From an uncultured bacterium (GTDB lineage: Bacteria; Pseudomonadota; Alphaproteobacteria; SP197), in NCBI GenBank assembly GCA_938014945.1, contig CALLQH010000026.1, forward strand, positions 1-8,366: a stretch of 8,366 bases of DNA, given 5' to 3'. Under the pieces are notes generated by a model. The model was not told the DNA's origin and did no database searches. It saw only the letters and a list, made by a program, of their open reading frames with translations. Positions 1 to 8,366 of the stretch are shown one piece after another. The translations under genes were made by a program, and so were the position numbers. Positions within the stretch are counted from its first letter, which is position 1, and each line of letters starts with the position of its first letter.

Positions 1-2
1 AG

Positions 3-383
3 CCGATCTGTTTGCCGCGCGAGGCTCTCGAACTTCTGCACCGGGAGTCGCTGGCGGAGTTCGGCGGACTGGCGGGTTTGCGCAATGAGGAGGGGCTCGA
101 AAGCGCCCTGGCGCGACCGCAGAACTGCCATGCCTACGAAGGCATCGAGGATCCCTTCCGCCTCGCTGCCGAATATGCCTTCGGCATCATGCGCAACCAT
201 CCCTTCGTCGACGGCAACAAGCGTGGTGGATTTCTTGCCGCGGGTGCCTTCCTCGCCATCAACGGTTGGCAGATCGAGGGGGAGGAGACCGAGGTTGTTA
301 ACGCCTGCCTGCTTCTTGCGGCGGGCGAATGGGGCGTGCCGGAGTTTGCCTTCTGGCTGCAGGAGAACTGCAGTCCCGCCTGA
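3..383 (+). CDS. doc: Doc/Fic-family toxin (death-on-curing type), 5'-truncated by window edge
   Basis: Small all-helical Fic-fold protein of the Doc branch. Known Doc toxins phosphorylate elongation factor Tu and are neutralised by a small Phd-type antitoxin. Counting from the TTG codon at 12, the Fic core HPFVDGNKR lies at residues 63-71, with His63 as the catalytic base and Asp67, Asn69, Lys70 and Arg71 forming the nucleotide-binding loop. The preceding stretch GLAGLRNEEGLESALARPQN (residues 19-38) is typical of Doc-like proteins. The frame stays open upstream of the TTG to the window edge, and family members carry a few more residues before this point, so the TTG is probably internal and the true start lies off the window. 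The residue after NKR is Gly, where Thr or Ala is more usual. No antitoxin is visible; in phd-doc modules it precedes the toxin, so it would be outside. No transcription terminator follows the stop. Family assignment is firm; activity is inferred. Confidence 0.88.
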   Translation, partial: PICLPREALELLHRESLAEFGGLAGLRNEEGLESALARPQNCHAYEGIEDPFRLAAEYAFGIMRNHPFVDGNKRGGFLAAGAFLAINGWQIEGEETEVVNACLLLAAGEWGVPEFAFWLQENCSPA

Positions 384-395
384 GTGCCCCCGGGT

Positions 396-424
396 TTGTT
401 CACACCTGCTTTAGGTGCTAAACT
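396..424 (+). promoter_or_regulatory. Weak candidate sigma-70-like promoter for gyrA
   Basis: TTGTTC at 396-401 and TAAACT at 419-424 are separated by 17 bases and lie about 80 bases upstream of the gyrA start. The -35 match is poor (TTG only) and the -10 match is four of six. Alphaproteobacterial promoters often diverge from the E. coli consensus, so this is only a candidate. It is the one place between the toxin gene and gyrA where such spacing was noticed. Confidence 0.25.
403..417. repeat. Inverted repeat, 5-bp arms, in toxin-gyrA gap
   Basis: CACCT and AGGTG form a perfect 5-bp inverted repeat with a 5-base spacer. It lies 20 bases after the toxin stop and overlaps the candidate gyrA promoter spacer. 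No T-run follows, so it does not look like a Rho-independent terminator. It could be an operator or chance. Confidence 0.35.
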
Positions 425-430
425 TCGGCC

Positions 431-443
431 ATCGATATTCGAT
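431..443. repeat. 13-bp palindrome upstream of gyrA
   Basis: ATCGA and TCGAT are perfect inverted repeats around a 3-base centre (TAT), about 60 bases before the gyrA start. It is AT-richer than its surroundings and sits downstream of the candidate promoter -10, a position where a bound repressor or a supercoiling-sensitive element could act. No known operator was recognised. Confidence 0.35.
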
Positions 444-490
444 CATCTTGCGGTGAAAAAACCGCGCTACCTCAACATCTTGTAGGCAAC

Positions 491-496
491 GGCGGA
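491..496 (+). promoter_or_regulatory. Ribosome binding site supporting the gyrA TTG start
   Basis: GGCGGA ends five bases before TTG at 502. The frame is open upstream only as far as the TGA at 454-456, and no ATG or GTG occurs in that stretch. The first in-frame ATG (562) would remove the conserved segment IEEEM, so TTG is the best start. Confidence 0.5.
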
Positions 497-501
497 CCCC
501 T

Positions 502-3299
<2,798 letters not shown>

Positions 3300-3303
<4 letters not shown>

Positions 3304-3833
3304 TGAACGAGCGCGTGGGCGTCTATCCCGGTTCCTTCGATCCCATCACCACTGGCCATATCGACATCATCACCCGTTCGCGGCGCCTGATGGACAAGCT
3401 GATCGTCGGCGTGGCGATCAACACCGGCAAGGACCCGCTGTTCTCGTTCGATGAGCGCATGGAGATGCTGCGCACGGAACTCGGCGACCTGCCGAACGAG
3501 CCGGGCCTGGCCGAAATCGAGGTGCGGCCCATCGACGGCCTGCTCGTCAGTTTCGCCAAGAGCAGCGGCGCCAGCATGATCGTGCGCGGCCTGCGCGCCG
3601 TCAGCGATTTCGACTACGAGTTCCAGATGGCCGGCATGAACGCCCGTATGGAGCGCGAGGTCGAGACGGTGTTCCTGATGGCCAGCGAACGCCACACCTT
3701 CATCGCTTCGCGTCTGGTCAAGGAAGTCGCCCTGCTGGGGGGCAACTACGAAAGCTTCGTGCCCAAGCGCGTCGGCATCAAGCTGGCCGAGGCCGTCGCC
3801 AAGCGTCAGGCGCGCAAGGCCGCGGGCGGCTGA
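3300..3833 (+). CDS. coaD: Pantetheine-phosphate adenylyltransferase (phosphopantetheine adenylyltransferase)
   Basis: Transfers AMP from ATP to 4'-phosphopantetheine, giving dephospho-CoA: the penultimate step of coenzyme A synthesis, in the cytosol. The 177-residue product has the usual length for bacterial CoaD. The nucleotidyltransferase signature is present: VYPGSFDPIT at residues 8-17, then the TxGH motif with His20. IVRGLR (94-99) followed by SDFDYE, and the C-terminal FIASRLVKEVALLGGN (134-149), are the other conserved CoaD segments. Two adjacent ATG codons open the frame; the first overlaps the gyrA stop (ATGA), so gyrA and coaD are very probably one transcript with coupled translation. 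Adjacency of gyrA and coaD is common in alphaproteobacteria. In many relatives peptidyl-prolyl isomerase genes follow coaD; here queA follows directly. Confidence 0.97.
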
Positions 3834-3839
3834 GCGGTC

Positions 3840-3853
3840 CCGGCGCGGGCCGG
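3840..3853 (+). promoter_or_regulatory. Short GC hairpin just before queA start
   Basis: CCGGC and GCCGG are perfect 5-bp arms around a 4-base loop, ending four bases before the queA ATG at 3858. The right arm (GCCGG, then A) covers the only plausible ribosome binding site. Folding in mRNA would hide it. In GC-rich DNA a 5-bp stem can occur by chance. Confidence 0.35.
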
Positions 3854-3857
3854 ACGC

Positions 3858-4895
3858 ATGCGTGTCGATCTCTTCGATTTCGAACTGCCCGAGGGGCTGA
3901 TCGCCGAACATCCGGTGGAGCCCCGCGATGCCGCGCGTCTGCTGGTCGTGGGGCCGGGCGGGACGCTGGAGCACCGCATCTTCCGGGACCTGCCGGAGCT
4001 GCTGGAGCCGGGCGATCTCCTGGTCGTCAACGACACCCGTGTCATTCCCGCGCGCCTGGAGGGCCGCAAGGGCGAGGGCAAGGTCGAGGTGACGCTGGTC
4101 CAGCCGGCGGGCGAGGGCCGCTGGCGCGCCCTGGCGCGGCCGGGCCGCAAGCTCTCCGAAGGCACGCGGATCGACTTTGCGGAGAACTTCAGCGCCACCG
4201 TGACGGCCAAGGGCGAGATGGGCGAGGTGGTGCTTGCCTTCGAGACCGGAGATGAGGATCTCGTCATCCTGCTCGACCACCACGGCGCCATGCCCCTGCC
4301 GCCCTACATCAAGCGCCGGGAGGGGCCGCAGGCCCAGGACCGGCAGGACTATCAGACCGTCTATGCCCGTGAGGCCGGGGCAGTCGCCGCGCCCACGGCG
4401 GGCCTGCATTTCACGCCCGAACTGCTGGAACGGCTGGAAGCGCGCGGCATCGGCCGCGCCACCGTCACCCTGCATGTCGGCCTCGGCACCTTCCAGCCGA
4501 TCCGGGTGGAGGATACGCGCGACCATGCGATGCATTCGGAGTGGGGCCGTGTGTCGTCCGAGACTGCCGCTGCGGTGAATGCCGCACGCGCGGCCGGCGG
4601 CCGCATCGTTGCCGTGGGCACAACCAGCGTGCGGCTTCTGGAAAGCGCGGCCACGCCCGACGGCCGTCTGGAACCGTTCGAGGGCGAGACGGCGATCTTC
4701 ATCACCCCGGGTTACGCCTTCCGCATCGTCGACCGCATGGTGACGAACTTTCACCTGCCCAAATCGACCCTGTTCATGCTGGTCAGCGCCTTCGCTGGCA
4801 CGCAAACCATGCGCCGCGCCTACGAGGAAGCGATCGCAGAGGGCTACCGCTTCTACAGCTACGGCGATGCCTGTCTGCTGAGTCCCGGGCGCTAA
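3858..4895 (+). CDS. queA: tRNA preQ1(34) S-adenosylmethionine ribosyltransferase-isomerase
   Basis: Transfers and rearranges the ribosyl part of S-adenosylmethionine onto preQ1 already placed in the tRNA wobble position (tRNAs with GUN anticodons), forming epoxyqueuosine. It acts directly after Tgt, encoded downstream. The 345-residue length fits the family. Conserved blocks in order: MRVDLFDFELPEGLIAEHP (1-19), VVNDTRVIPARL (56-67), DYQTVYA (164-170), AAPTAGLHFT (177-186), LHVGLGTFQPI (205-215), VGTTSVRLLES (253-263), TNFHLPKSTLFMLVSAFAG (296-314) and the C-terminal YSYGDACLL (333-341). The last has Cys339 where Met is usual; this is probably neutral. The start at 3858 matches the family N-terminus but has only a weak binding site (GCCGGA) lying in a short hairpin. 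It follows coaD by 24 bases, suggesting the same transcript. No terminator is seen after the stop. Confidence 0.97.
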   Translation: MRVDLFDFELPEGLIAEHPVEPRDAARLLVVGPGGTLEHRIFRDLPELLEPGDLLVVNDTRVIPARLEGRKGEGKVEVTLVQPAGEGRWRALARPGRKLSEGTRIDFAENFSATVTAKGEMGEVVLAFETGDEDLVILLDHHGAMPLPPYIKRREGPQAQDRQDYQTVYAREAGAVAAPTAGLHFTPELLERLEARGIGRATVTLHVGLGTFQPIRVEDTRDHAMHSEWGRVSSETAAAVNAARAAGGRIVAVGTTSVRLLESAATPDGRLEPFEGETAIFITPGYAFRIVDRMVTNFHLPKSTLFMLVSAFAGTQTMRRAYEEAIAEGYRFYSYGDACLLSPGR

Positions 4896-4971
4896 CCTGT
4901 TGCCTTGCTCGCCCTGGTGGCTGACAGTTACACGGTCGTGCCGGAGTGGGGGCTTTCGGCCAGGGGCGCGG

Positions 4972-4976
4972 GGAGG
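4972..4976 (+). promoter_or_regulatory. Ribosome binding site fixing the start of the unknown membrane protein
   Basis: GGAGG ends five bases before ATG at 4982. This favours that ATG over the in-frame GTG at 4946, which would put 12 hydrophilic residues ahead of the signal peptide. Confidence 0.65.
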
Positions 4977-4981
4977 CAAGC

Positions 4982-5812
4982 ATGCGGTTATGGCTGCCGG
5001 TACTGTCGGCAATCCTGCTCGTCTGGTCGCTGCAGGCGCGTGCCGACGCTGACGATGTGCCCGACGACCTGATGGACATCGACGTTCCGGCCGGTCTCTG
5101 CCCCTTCGATGGCGTGATCGACGGGGTCGAGGTCGATCCTGCCTTGCGCGAACTGGTACTCGGCAATCAGACCGTGCTGGCGGCCTTTGAACCCTGCGGC
5201 GACTCGGCCTGGCCCATGGGCAGCGCGATCAGCGTCGGCCTCCTCGCCGAAAACGGCGAGATCCGCCAGCTCGGGGTGACGCGGGCTCAGTATCTCGCCC
5301 GCCTCGCGCGCCGCCATGGCCCTGCGGACCTGGAAAATCTTCTCGGCGCCCTGGACGACCCGCAGAATGGCGTGACGCAGGGCATGGTGCCGGCCGGCAT
5401 CGTGCATCAGGACGACATGTCCGTGCATTTCGGTTTCATCCTCACCGCCGGTTCCCGTGACGAGGCCGATTGGCGCGCCCTTTTGCTGGGCAACAGCCTG
5501 GTTGATGGCTACCCCCTTCTGGTCACCTCTGTCGGGCCCTATGGCAGCGCCGAGGACTTCCGCGCCTCTGTTGCCCGCCAGGTCGCCTTCACCGAAACGG
5601 TGATCGCGGCCAACGCGTCGTCGCGCGACATGGGCGGTTTCGACTACATGACCTGGATCAAGTACGGCGTCGTGGCTCTGGTGATCCTGGGCGGGGCCTA
5701 TGTCACCTGGGACTGGTGCCGCAGGCGCCGCAAGGTCTCCGACCTCGACGCGGAGACGGATTTCGATGCGGACGACGATCTCGACGCCAGCGGCCGGGAC
5801 GAAAAAGTCTGA
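4982..5812 (+). CDS. Unrecognised exported protein with C-terminal membrane anchor
   Basis: I do not recognise a named family in this 276-residue protein. Residues 1-21 are a typical signal peptide (MRLWLPVLSAILLVWSLQARA) with an Ala-Arg-Ala cleavage site. The mature part up to about residue 225 would face the periplasm. It has two cysteines (Cys40, Cys72) that could form a disulfide, and a mixed helix/strand pattern ending in a likely helix SARQVAFTETVIAAN-like in character (residues 193-211). One transmembrane segment spans about 228-243, followed by Arg247-Arg250 and Lys251, a strong stop-transfer signal giving N-out/C-in topology. The cytosolic tail (252-276) is very acidic, with 11 Asp/Glu. 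It has a strong GGAGG site, lies 86 bases after queA and 38 before tgt, and shares their strand and composition. Location suggests co-expression with queuosine genes, but a direct role in that pathway is not shown: the enzymes are cytosolic and this protein is mostly periplasmic. Confidence 0.85.
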   Translation: MRLWLPVLSAILLVWSLQARADADDVPDDLMDIDVPAGLCPFDGVIDGVEVDPALRELVLGNQTVLAAFEPCGDSAWPMGSAISVGLLAENGEIRQLGVTRAQYLARLARRHGPADLENLLGALDDPQNGVTQGMVPAGIVHQDDMSVHFGFILTAGSRDEADWRALLLGNSLVDGYPLLVTSVGPYGSAEDFRASVARQVAFTETVIAANASSRDMGGFDYMTWIKYGVVALVILGGAYVTWDWCRRRRKVSDLDAETDFDADDDLDASGRDEKV

Positions 5813-5823
5813 GCGGTGCAATT

Positions 5824-5849
5824 GCCGGCGTCTCTGGTAAAACGCCGGC
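5824..5849 (+). promoter_or_regulatory. Perfect 8-bp hairpin abutting the tgt start codon
   Basis: GCCGGCGT (5824-5831) and ACGCCGGC (5842-5849) pair perfectly around a 10-base loop (CTCTGGTAAA). The stem ends one base before the tgt ATG at 5851 and begins 12 bases after the upstream stop. No T-run follows, so it is a poor Rho-independent terminator. In mRNA it would occupy the whole ribosome-binding region, so translational control, or coupling to upstream translation that melts it, is possible. Confidence 0.55.
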
Positions 5850-5850
5850 C

Positions 5851-6981
5851 ATGACGCGCTTCTCCTACACCCGACACGCCGTGGCCGGCGCCGCACGCCT
5901 CGGCACCATCGAAACCGCGCACGGCTCGATCCGGACGCCGGCCTTCATGCCCGTGGGCACGGCGGCCACGGTGAAGGGCATGCTGCCCGGCCAGGTCAAG
6001 GCGACCGGCGCCGACATCGTCCTCGCCAACACCTATCATCTGATGCTGCGTCCGGGTTCGAAGCGGGTCGCCGGGCAGGGCGGGTTGCATCGTTTCATGG
6101 CCTGGCCCGGGCCGATCCTGACCGACAGCGGCGGTTATCAGGTTTTCTCGCTCTCCGAGCTGCGCAAGATCACCGAGGACGGCGTGCGGTTCCGCAGCCA
6201 TGTCGACGGCAGCTACCACGACCTGACGCCCGAAAGCGCCATGGCGATCCAGAACGATCTGGACGCCACCATCACCATGGTGCTGGACGAATGCACCGAA
6301 CACCCCGCCACCCACGAGCGCGCAAAGGCTTCCATGGAACGCTCGATGCGCTGGGCGCAGCGCTGCAAGGACGCCTTCGAACCCCGCGAGGGTTATGCCC
6401 TGTTCGGCATCGCCCAGGGCGGCACCCATGCTGATCTGCGCCGGGCTTCGGCCGAGGCCCTGATCGCCATCGGCTTCGATGGTTACGCGGTCGGCGGCCT
6501 GGCGGTGGGCGAGGGGCAGGAGGCGATGTTTGCCACGCTGGATGCCACGGTGCCCTTCCTGCCCGCCGACAAGCCGCGTTACCTGATGGGCGTCGGCCGC
6601 CCCGACGACATCGTCGGTGCCGTCGCCCGCGGCATCGACATGTTCGACTGCGTCCTGCCGACGCGCTCGGGCCGCACGGGCCAGGGCTTCACGCGCGGCG
6701 GTACGGTCAACATCCGCAACGCCCGCCACCAGGACGACCCGCGTCCTCTGGATGCCGAATGCGCCTGCCATGCGTGCACGGATTTCAGCCGCGCCTACCT
6801 GCATCACCTCTTCCGCTGCGGCGAGATGCTGGGTCCCATGCTGCTCACCGCGCACAACATCACCTTCTATCAGGACCTGATGGCGGGCCTGCGGAATGCA
6901 ATCGGGGAGGGCGATCTGGCTGCCTGGTCGGAATCATTCCTTGGTCGCTATCGGGAAGGCGATGTTCCGCCGTTCGCATGA
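5851..6981 (+). CDS. tgt: tRNA-guanine transglycosylase (queuine/preQ1 tRNA-ribosyltransferase)
   Basis: Exchanges guanine-34 of tRNAs for Asn, Asp, His and Tyr with preQ1, the entry step of queuosine into tRNA. The 376-residue TIM-barrel protein has all hallmarks. TPAFMPVGT is at 29-37, and Asp92 in DSGGYQVFS and Asp146 in VLDECT fit the base-recognition residues. GGLAVGE is at 215-221. Asp266 in FDCVLPTR matches the nucleophile (Asp280 in Zymomonas Tgt). The zinc ligands Cys304, Cys306, Cys309 and His335 match Cys318, Cys320, Cys323 and His349 there, with a constant offset of 14. The ATG at 5851 gives the standard family N-terminus; an in-frame GTG at 5716 would overlap the upstream gene and add unrelated residues. 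No good Shine-Dalgarno sequence is seen, and an 8-bp hairpin fills that space. It is QueA's pathway partner, separated from queA by one unrelated gene. Confidence 0.98.
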   Translation: MTRFSYTRHAVAGAARLGTIETAHGSIRTPAFMPVGTAATVKGMLPGQVKATGADIVLANTYHLMLRPGSKRVAGQGGLHRFMAWPGPILTDSGGYQVFSLSELRKITEDGVRFRSHVDGSYHDLTPESAMAIQNDLDATITMVLDECTEHPATHERAKASMERSMRWAQRCKDAFEPREGYALFGIAQGGTHADLRRASAEALIAIGFDGYAVGGLAVGEGQEAMFATLDATVPFLPADKPRYLMGVGRPDDIVGAVARGIDMFDCVLPTRSGRTGQGFTRGGTVNIRNARHQDDPRPLDAECACHACTDFSRAYLHHLFRCGEMLGPMLLTAHNITFYQDLMAGLRNAIGEGDLAAWSESFLGRYREGDVPPFA

Positions 6982-7028
6982 TCGCTTGCACTGAGACGCG
7001 CCACAGCTTGGGATTGTTGTCCGGTTGC

Positions 7029-7039
7029 GGCATGATGCC
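7029..7039. repeat. 11-bp palindrome upstream of the methionine aminopeptidase gene
   Basis: GGCAT and ATGCC flank a single G in the 81-base gap between tgt and the next gene, 23 bases before its TTG start. The one-base centre cannot form an RNA hairpin loop, so it would act, if at all, as a DNA-level operator. The rest of the gap shows no convincing promoter or terminator. Confidence 0.25.
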
Positions 7040-7050
7040 CGCCCACCACT

Positions 7051-7054
7051 GAGG
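7051..7054 (+). promoter_or_regulatory. Ribosome binding site supporting the TTG start at 7063
   Basis: GAGG ends eight bases before TTG at 7063. The start gives an N-terminal helix (residues 3-30) matching type I methionine aminopeptidases. The first in-frame ATG, at residue 26 (7138), would remove most of that helix. Confidence 0.5.
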
Positions 7055-7062
7055 CACGTCTC

Positions 7063-7821
7063 TTGACCATCGACCAGGAAGACCAGTTGGAAGCCCTGAA
7101 GCGGATCGGCGCGATCGTCGCGGATGTGCTGCAGGCCATGGGCGCGGCCATCGAGCCCGGCATGACGACCCTGGAACTGGATGATCTCGGCCGCCGCTTG
7201 CTGGCCGAGAAGGGCGCCGTTTCCGCGCCCGAGCACTGCTACGACTTTCCCGGCGCAACCTGCATCAGCGTCAACGAGGAGGTCGCCCACGGCATTCCCG
7301 GTGCGCGTGTCATCCGTGCGGGCGACCTGGTGAACATCGACGTTTCTGCGGTCAAGGACGGGGTCTTTGCCGACACCGGGGCGAGCTTTGCCGTGCCGCC
7401 GGTCGCGCGCCTGGACGAACGGCTCATGGCCGACGGCAAGAAGGCCCTGTGGCAGGGCATCAAGGCGGTGCGCAGCGGCCAGCCACTCAGCGCCATCGGA
7501 CGTAACATCGAGAAGTTTGCCGACAAGGGCGGCTACACCCTGATCCGCAATCTGGCGAGCCATGGTGTCGGCAATGCCCTGCACGAGGAGCCGGGCACGA
7601 TTCCGACATGGTGGGAACCGCGCGAGCGCCGTCGCATCGGCGAGGGCATGGTCTTCACCATCGAACCCTTCCTTTCCACCGGCGCCGAATGGGCGCGCGA
7701 AGCCGACGACGGCTGGACCCTGCTCGGCAAGGCGGGCACCCGCACCGTGCAGTACGAACACACGATGGTCGCCACCCGTAGCGGCGCAGTGGTCGTCACG
7801 CTGCCGTCCTCGGTCACATAA
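7063..7821 (+). CDS. map: Type I methionine aminopeptidase, probably the divergent secondary form
   Basis: Metal-dependent enzyme removing the initiator methionine from nascent proteins with small second residues. The 252-residue pita-bread-fold protein keeps all five metal ligands: Asp93 (NIDVS), Asp104 (ADTG), His167 (SHGVG), Glu201 (TIEPF) and Glu232 (QYEHT). Catalytic His76 (AHGIPG) and His174 (LHEEP) are also present. Spacing closely follows E. coli Map (His79, Asp97, Asp108, His171, His178, Glu204, Glu235). There is no zinc-finger N-terminal extension. It differs from the usual housekeeping form in replacing GHGIGRGFHEEP with SHGVGNALHEEP, and in the segment PTWWEPRERRRIGEG (181-195) followed by FLSTGAEWA. 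These features recall the second Map paralogue found in many proteobacteria, so it may not be the only Map of this organism. It starts at TTG and ends 11 bases before an exported-protein gene, probably in the same transcript. Confidence 0.93.
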   Translation: MTIDQEDQLEALKRIGAIVADVLQAMGAAIEPGMTTLELDDLGRRLLAEKGAVSAPEHCYDFPGATCISVNEEVAHGIPGARVIRAGDLVNIDVSAVKDGVFADTGASFAVPPVARLDERLMADGKKALWQGIKAVRSGQPLSAIGRNIEKFADKGGYTLIRNLASHGVGNALHEEPGTIPTWWEPRERRRIGEGMVFTIEPFLSTGAEWAREADDGWTLLGKAGTRTVQYEHTMVATRSGAVVVTLPSSVT

Positions 7822-7825
7822 GGGA
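7820..7825 (+). promoter_or_regulatory. Ribosome binding site overlapping the aminopeptidase stop
   Basis: AAGGGA shares two bases with the TAA stop at 7819-7821 and lies seven bases before ATG at 7833. This arrangement suggests coupled translation of the two genes. Confidence 0.6.
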
Positions 7826-7832
7826 TAACGCC

Positions 7833-8366
7833 ATGAAACGACGCCTTGTCCTTGCCGGTCTTGCCGCGGTGCTCGTAGCACCGGTGGCGCGCGCCGACGG
7901 TCTGCTGGACAGCCTGACATCGGGTGATACCGACAGCCTCACCGATACCCTGGGCGGCCTCACGAACAACAGCGGAAGCAGCGGCGATCTGGGCGCCGGC
8001 CTCGACACCGGCGAGATCGTCAAAGGGCTCAAGGAGGCGCTGGGCATCGGCACGGAGCGGGCGGTCGATACGGTGGGCGTGGTGGACGGCTTCAATGCCG
8101 ATCCGGCGATCCACATTCCTCTGCCCGATACGCTTTCCAAGGTGCAGAGCGCTTTGAAGACCGTCGGCATGTCGGGCATGGCCGACGACCTGGAACTGAA
8201 GCTCAACCGCGCGGCAGAGGAAGCTTCCGGGCAGGCCACCGACATCTTCTGGAGCGCCATCGAGAACATGTCGATCGAGGACGCCAAGGGCATTCTCAAC
8301 GGCCCGGACGACGCCGCCACCCAGTACCTGCGCCGCACGACCGGCGGCCAGCTCAAGGATTCGATG
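7833..8366 (+). CDS. DUF4197 family exported protein, 3'-truncated by window edge
   Basis: The first 178 residues are visible and the frame runs off the right edge without a stop. Residues 1-21 form a signal peptide (MKRRLVLAGLAAVLVAPVARA) with an Ala-Arg-Ala cleavage site. A low-complexity Ser/Gly/Thr/Asp linker follows (about 28-60), then the DUF4197 domain. Its hallmark segments are GLKEALGIGTERAVDTVG (65-82), GFNADPAIHIPLPDTL (86-101), GMADDLELKLNRAAEEA (115-131) and LNGPDDAATQYLRR (155-168). DUF4197 proteins are small periplasmic proteins of unknown function, mostly in proteobacteria; perhaps 50-60 residues are missing here. The start is fixed by AAGGGA seven bases upstream and by the signal peptide. 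It lies 11 bases after the aminopeptidase gene, so the two are probably co-transcribed, although no functional link is known. Family assignment is strong; function is unknown. Confidence 0.9.
   Translation, partial: MKRRLVLAGLAAVLVAPVARADGLLDSLTSGDTDSLTDTLGGLTNNSGSSGDLGAGLDTGEIVKGLKEALGIGTERAVDTVGVVDGFNADPAIHIPLPDTLSKVQSALKTVGMSGMADDLELKLNRAAEEASGQATDIFWSAIENMSIEDAKGILNGPDDAATQYLRRTTGGQLKDSM

Noticed and set aside
4946..4981. Upstream GTG start for the unknown membrane protein
   Set aside because: It lacks a good binding site and would put 12 hydrophilic residues before a clear signal peptide; ATG 4982 has GGAGG five bases before.
4896..4981. Promoter in the queA to membrane-protein gap
   Set aside because: The best pair (TTGCTC at 4905 and TTACAC at 4928) matches consensus too poorly in the -10 to report.
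5824..5849. Rho-independent terminator after the unknown membrane protein gene
   Set aside because: The stem is good but no T-run follows, and the tgt start codon comes one base later.
5716..5850. Longer tgt starting at GTG 5716
   Set aside because: It would overlap about 97 bases of the upstream gene and add Arg-rich residues unlike any Tgt N-terminus; ATG 5851 matches the family.
5813..5850. preQ1 riboswitch before tgt
   Set aside because: The space holds only 38 bases, filled by a simple hairpin. The A-rich tail and C-rich loop pairing of preQ1 type I are absent, and there is no room for types II or III.
5698..7920. Long minus-strand frames opposite tgt and the aminopeptidase gene
   Set aside because: They are antisense to genes with complete catalytic residues and have no plausible product.

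Overview
The window is GC-rich, densely coded chromosomal DNA with nearly all genes on the + strand. Protein sequences and gene order (gyrA, coaD, queA, tgt in one direction) point to an alphaproteobacterium, probably near Rhodospirillales. This is inferred from family resemblance and synteny, not from a search.

Layout, left to right. (1) Positions 3-383 hold the 3' part of a Doc/Fic-type toxin gene whose N-terminus, and probably its antitoxin partner, lie off the left edge. (2) A 118-base gap holds a weak promoter candidate and two small inverted repeats. (3) gyrA (502-3303) starts at TTG and encodes a full-length DNA gyrase A subunit with Gln at the main quinolone-contact position and two acidic segments in the C-terminal domain. 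(4) coaD overlaps the gyrA stop by four bases. (5) queA follows after 24 bases. (6) A gene for an unrecognised 276-residue, signal-peptide-bearing, single-pass membrane protein sits between the two queuosine genes. (7) tgt starts one base after a perfect 8-bp hairpin. (8) A TTG-started type I methionine aminopeptidase with all metal ligands looks like the divergent secondary type. (9) A DUF4197 exported protein, coupled to it, runs off the right edge.

How the genes fit together: gyrA to tgt look like a housekeeping series (DNA supercoiling, coenzyme A synthesis, tRNA queuosine). Tgt puts preQ1 into the tRNA anticodon and QueA then converts it to epoxyqueuosine, so these two are true pathway partners. 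The methionine aminopeptidase and DUF4197 pair is probably a separate small operon.

I see no IS element, CRISPR array, tRNA, rRNA or phage gene. All gaps between genes are shorter than 120 bases. I found no clear new multi-gene system. The best leads are the unknown membrane protein inside the queuosine cluster, the start-proximal hairpins at both queA and tgt, and the Gln variant in GyrA.
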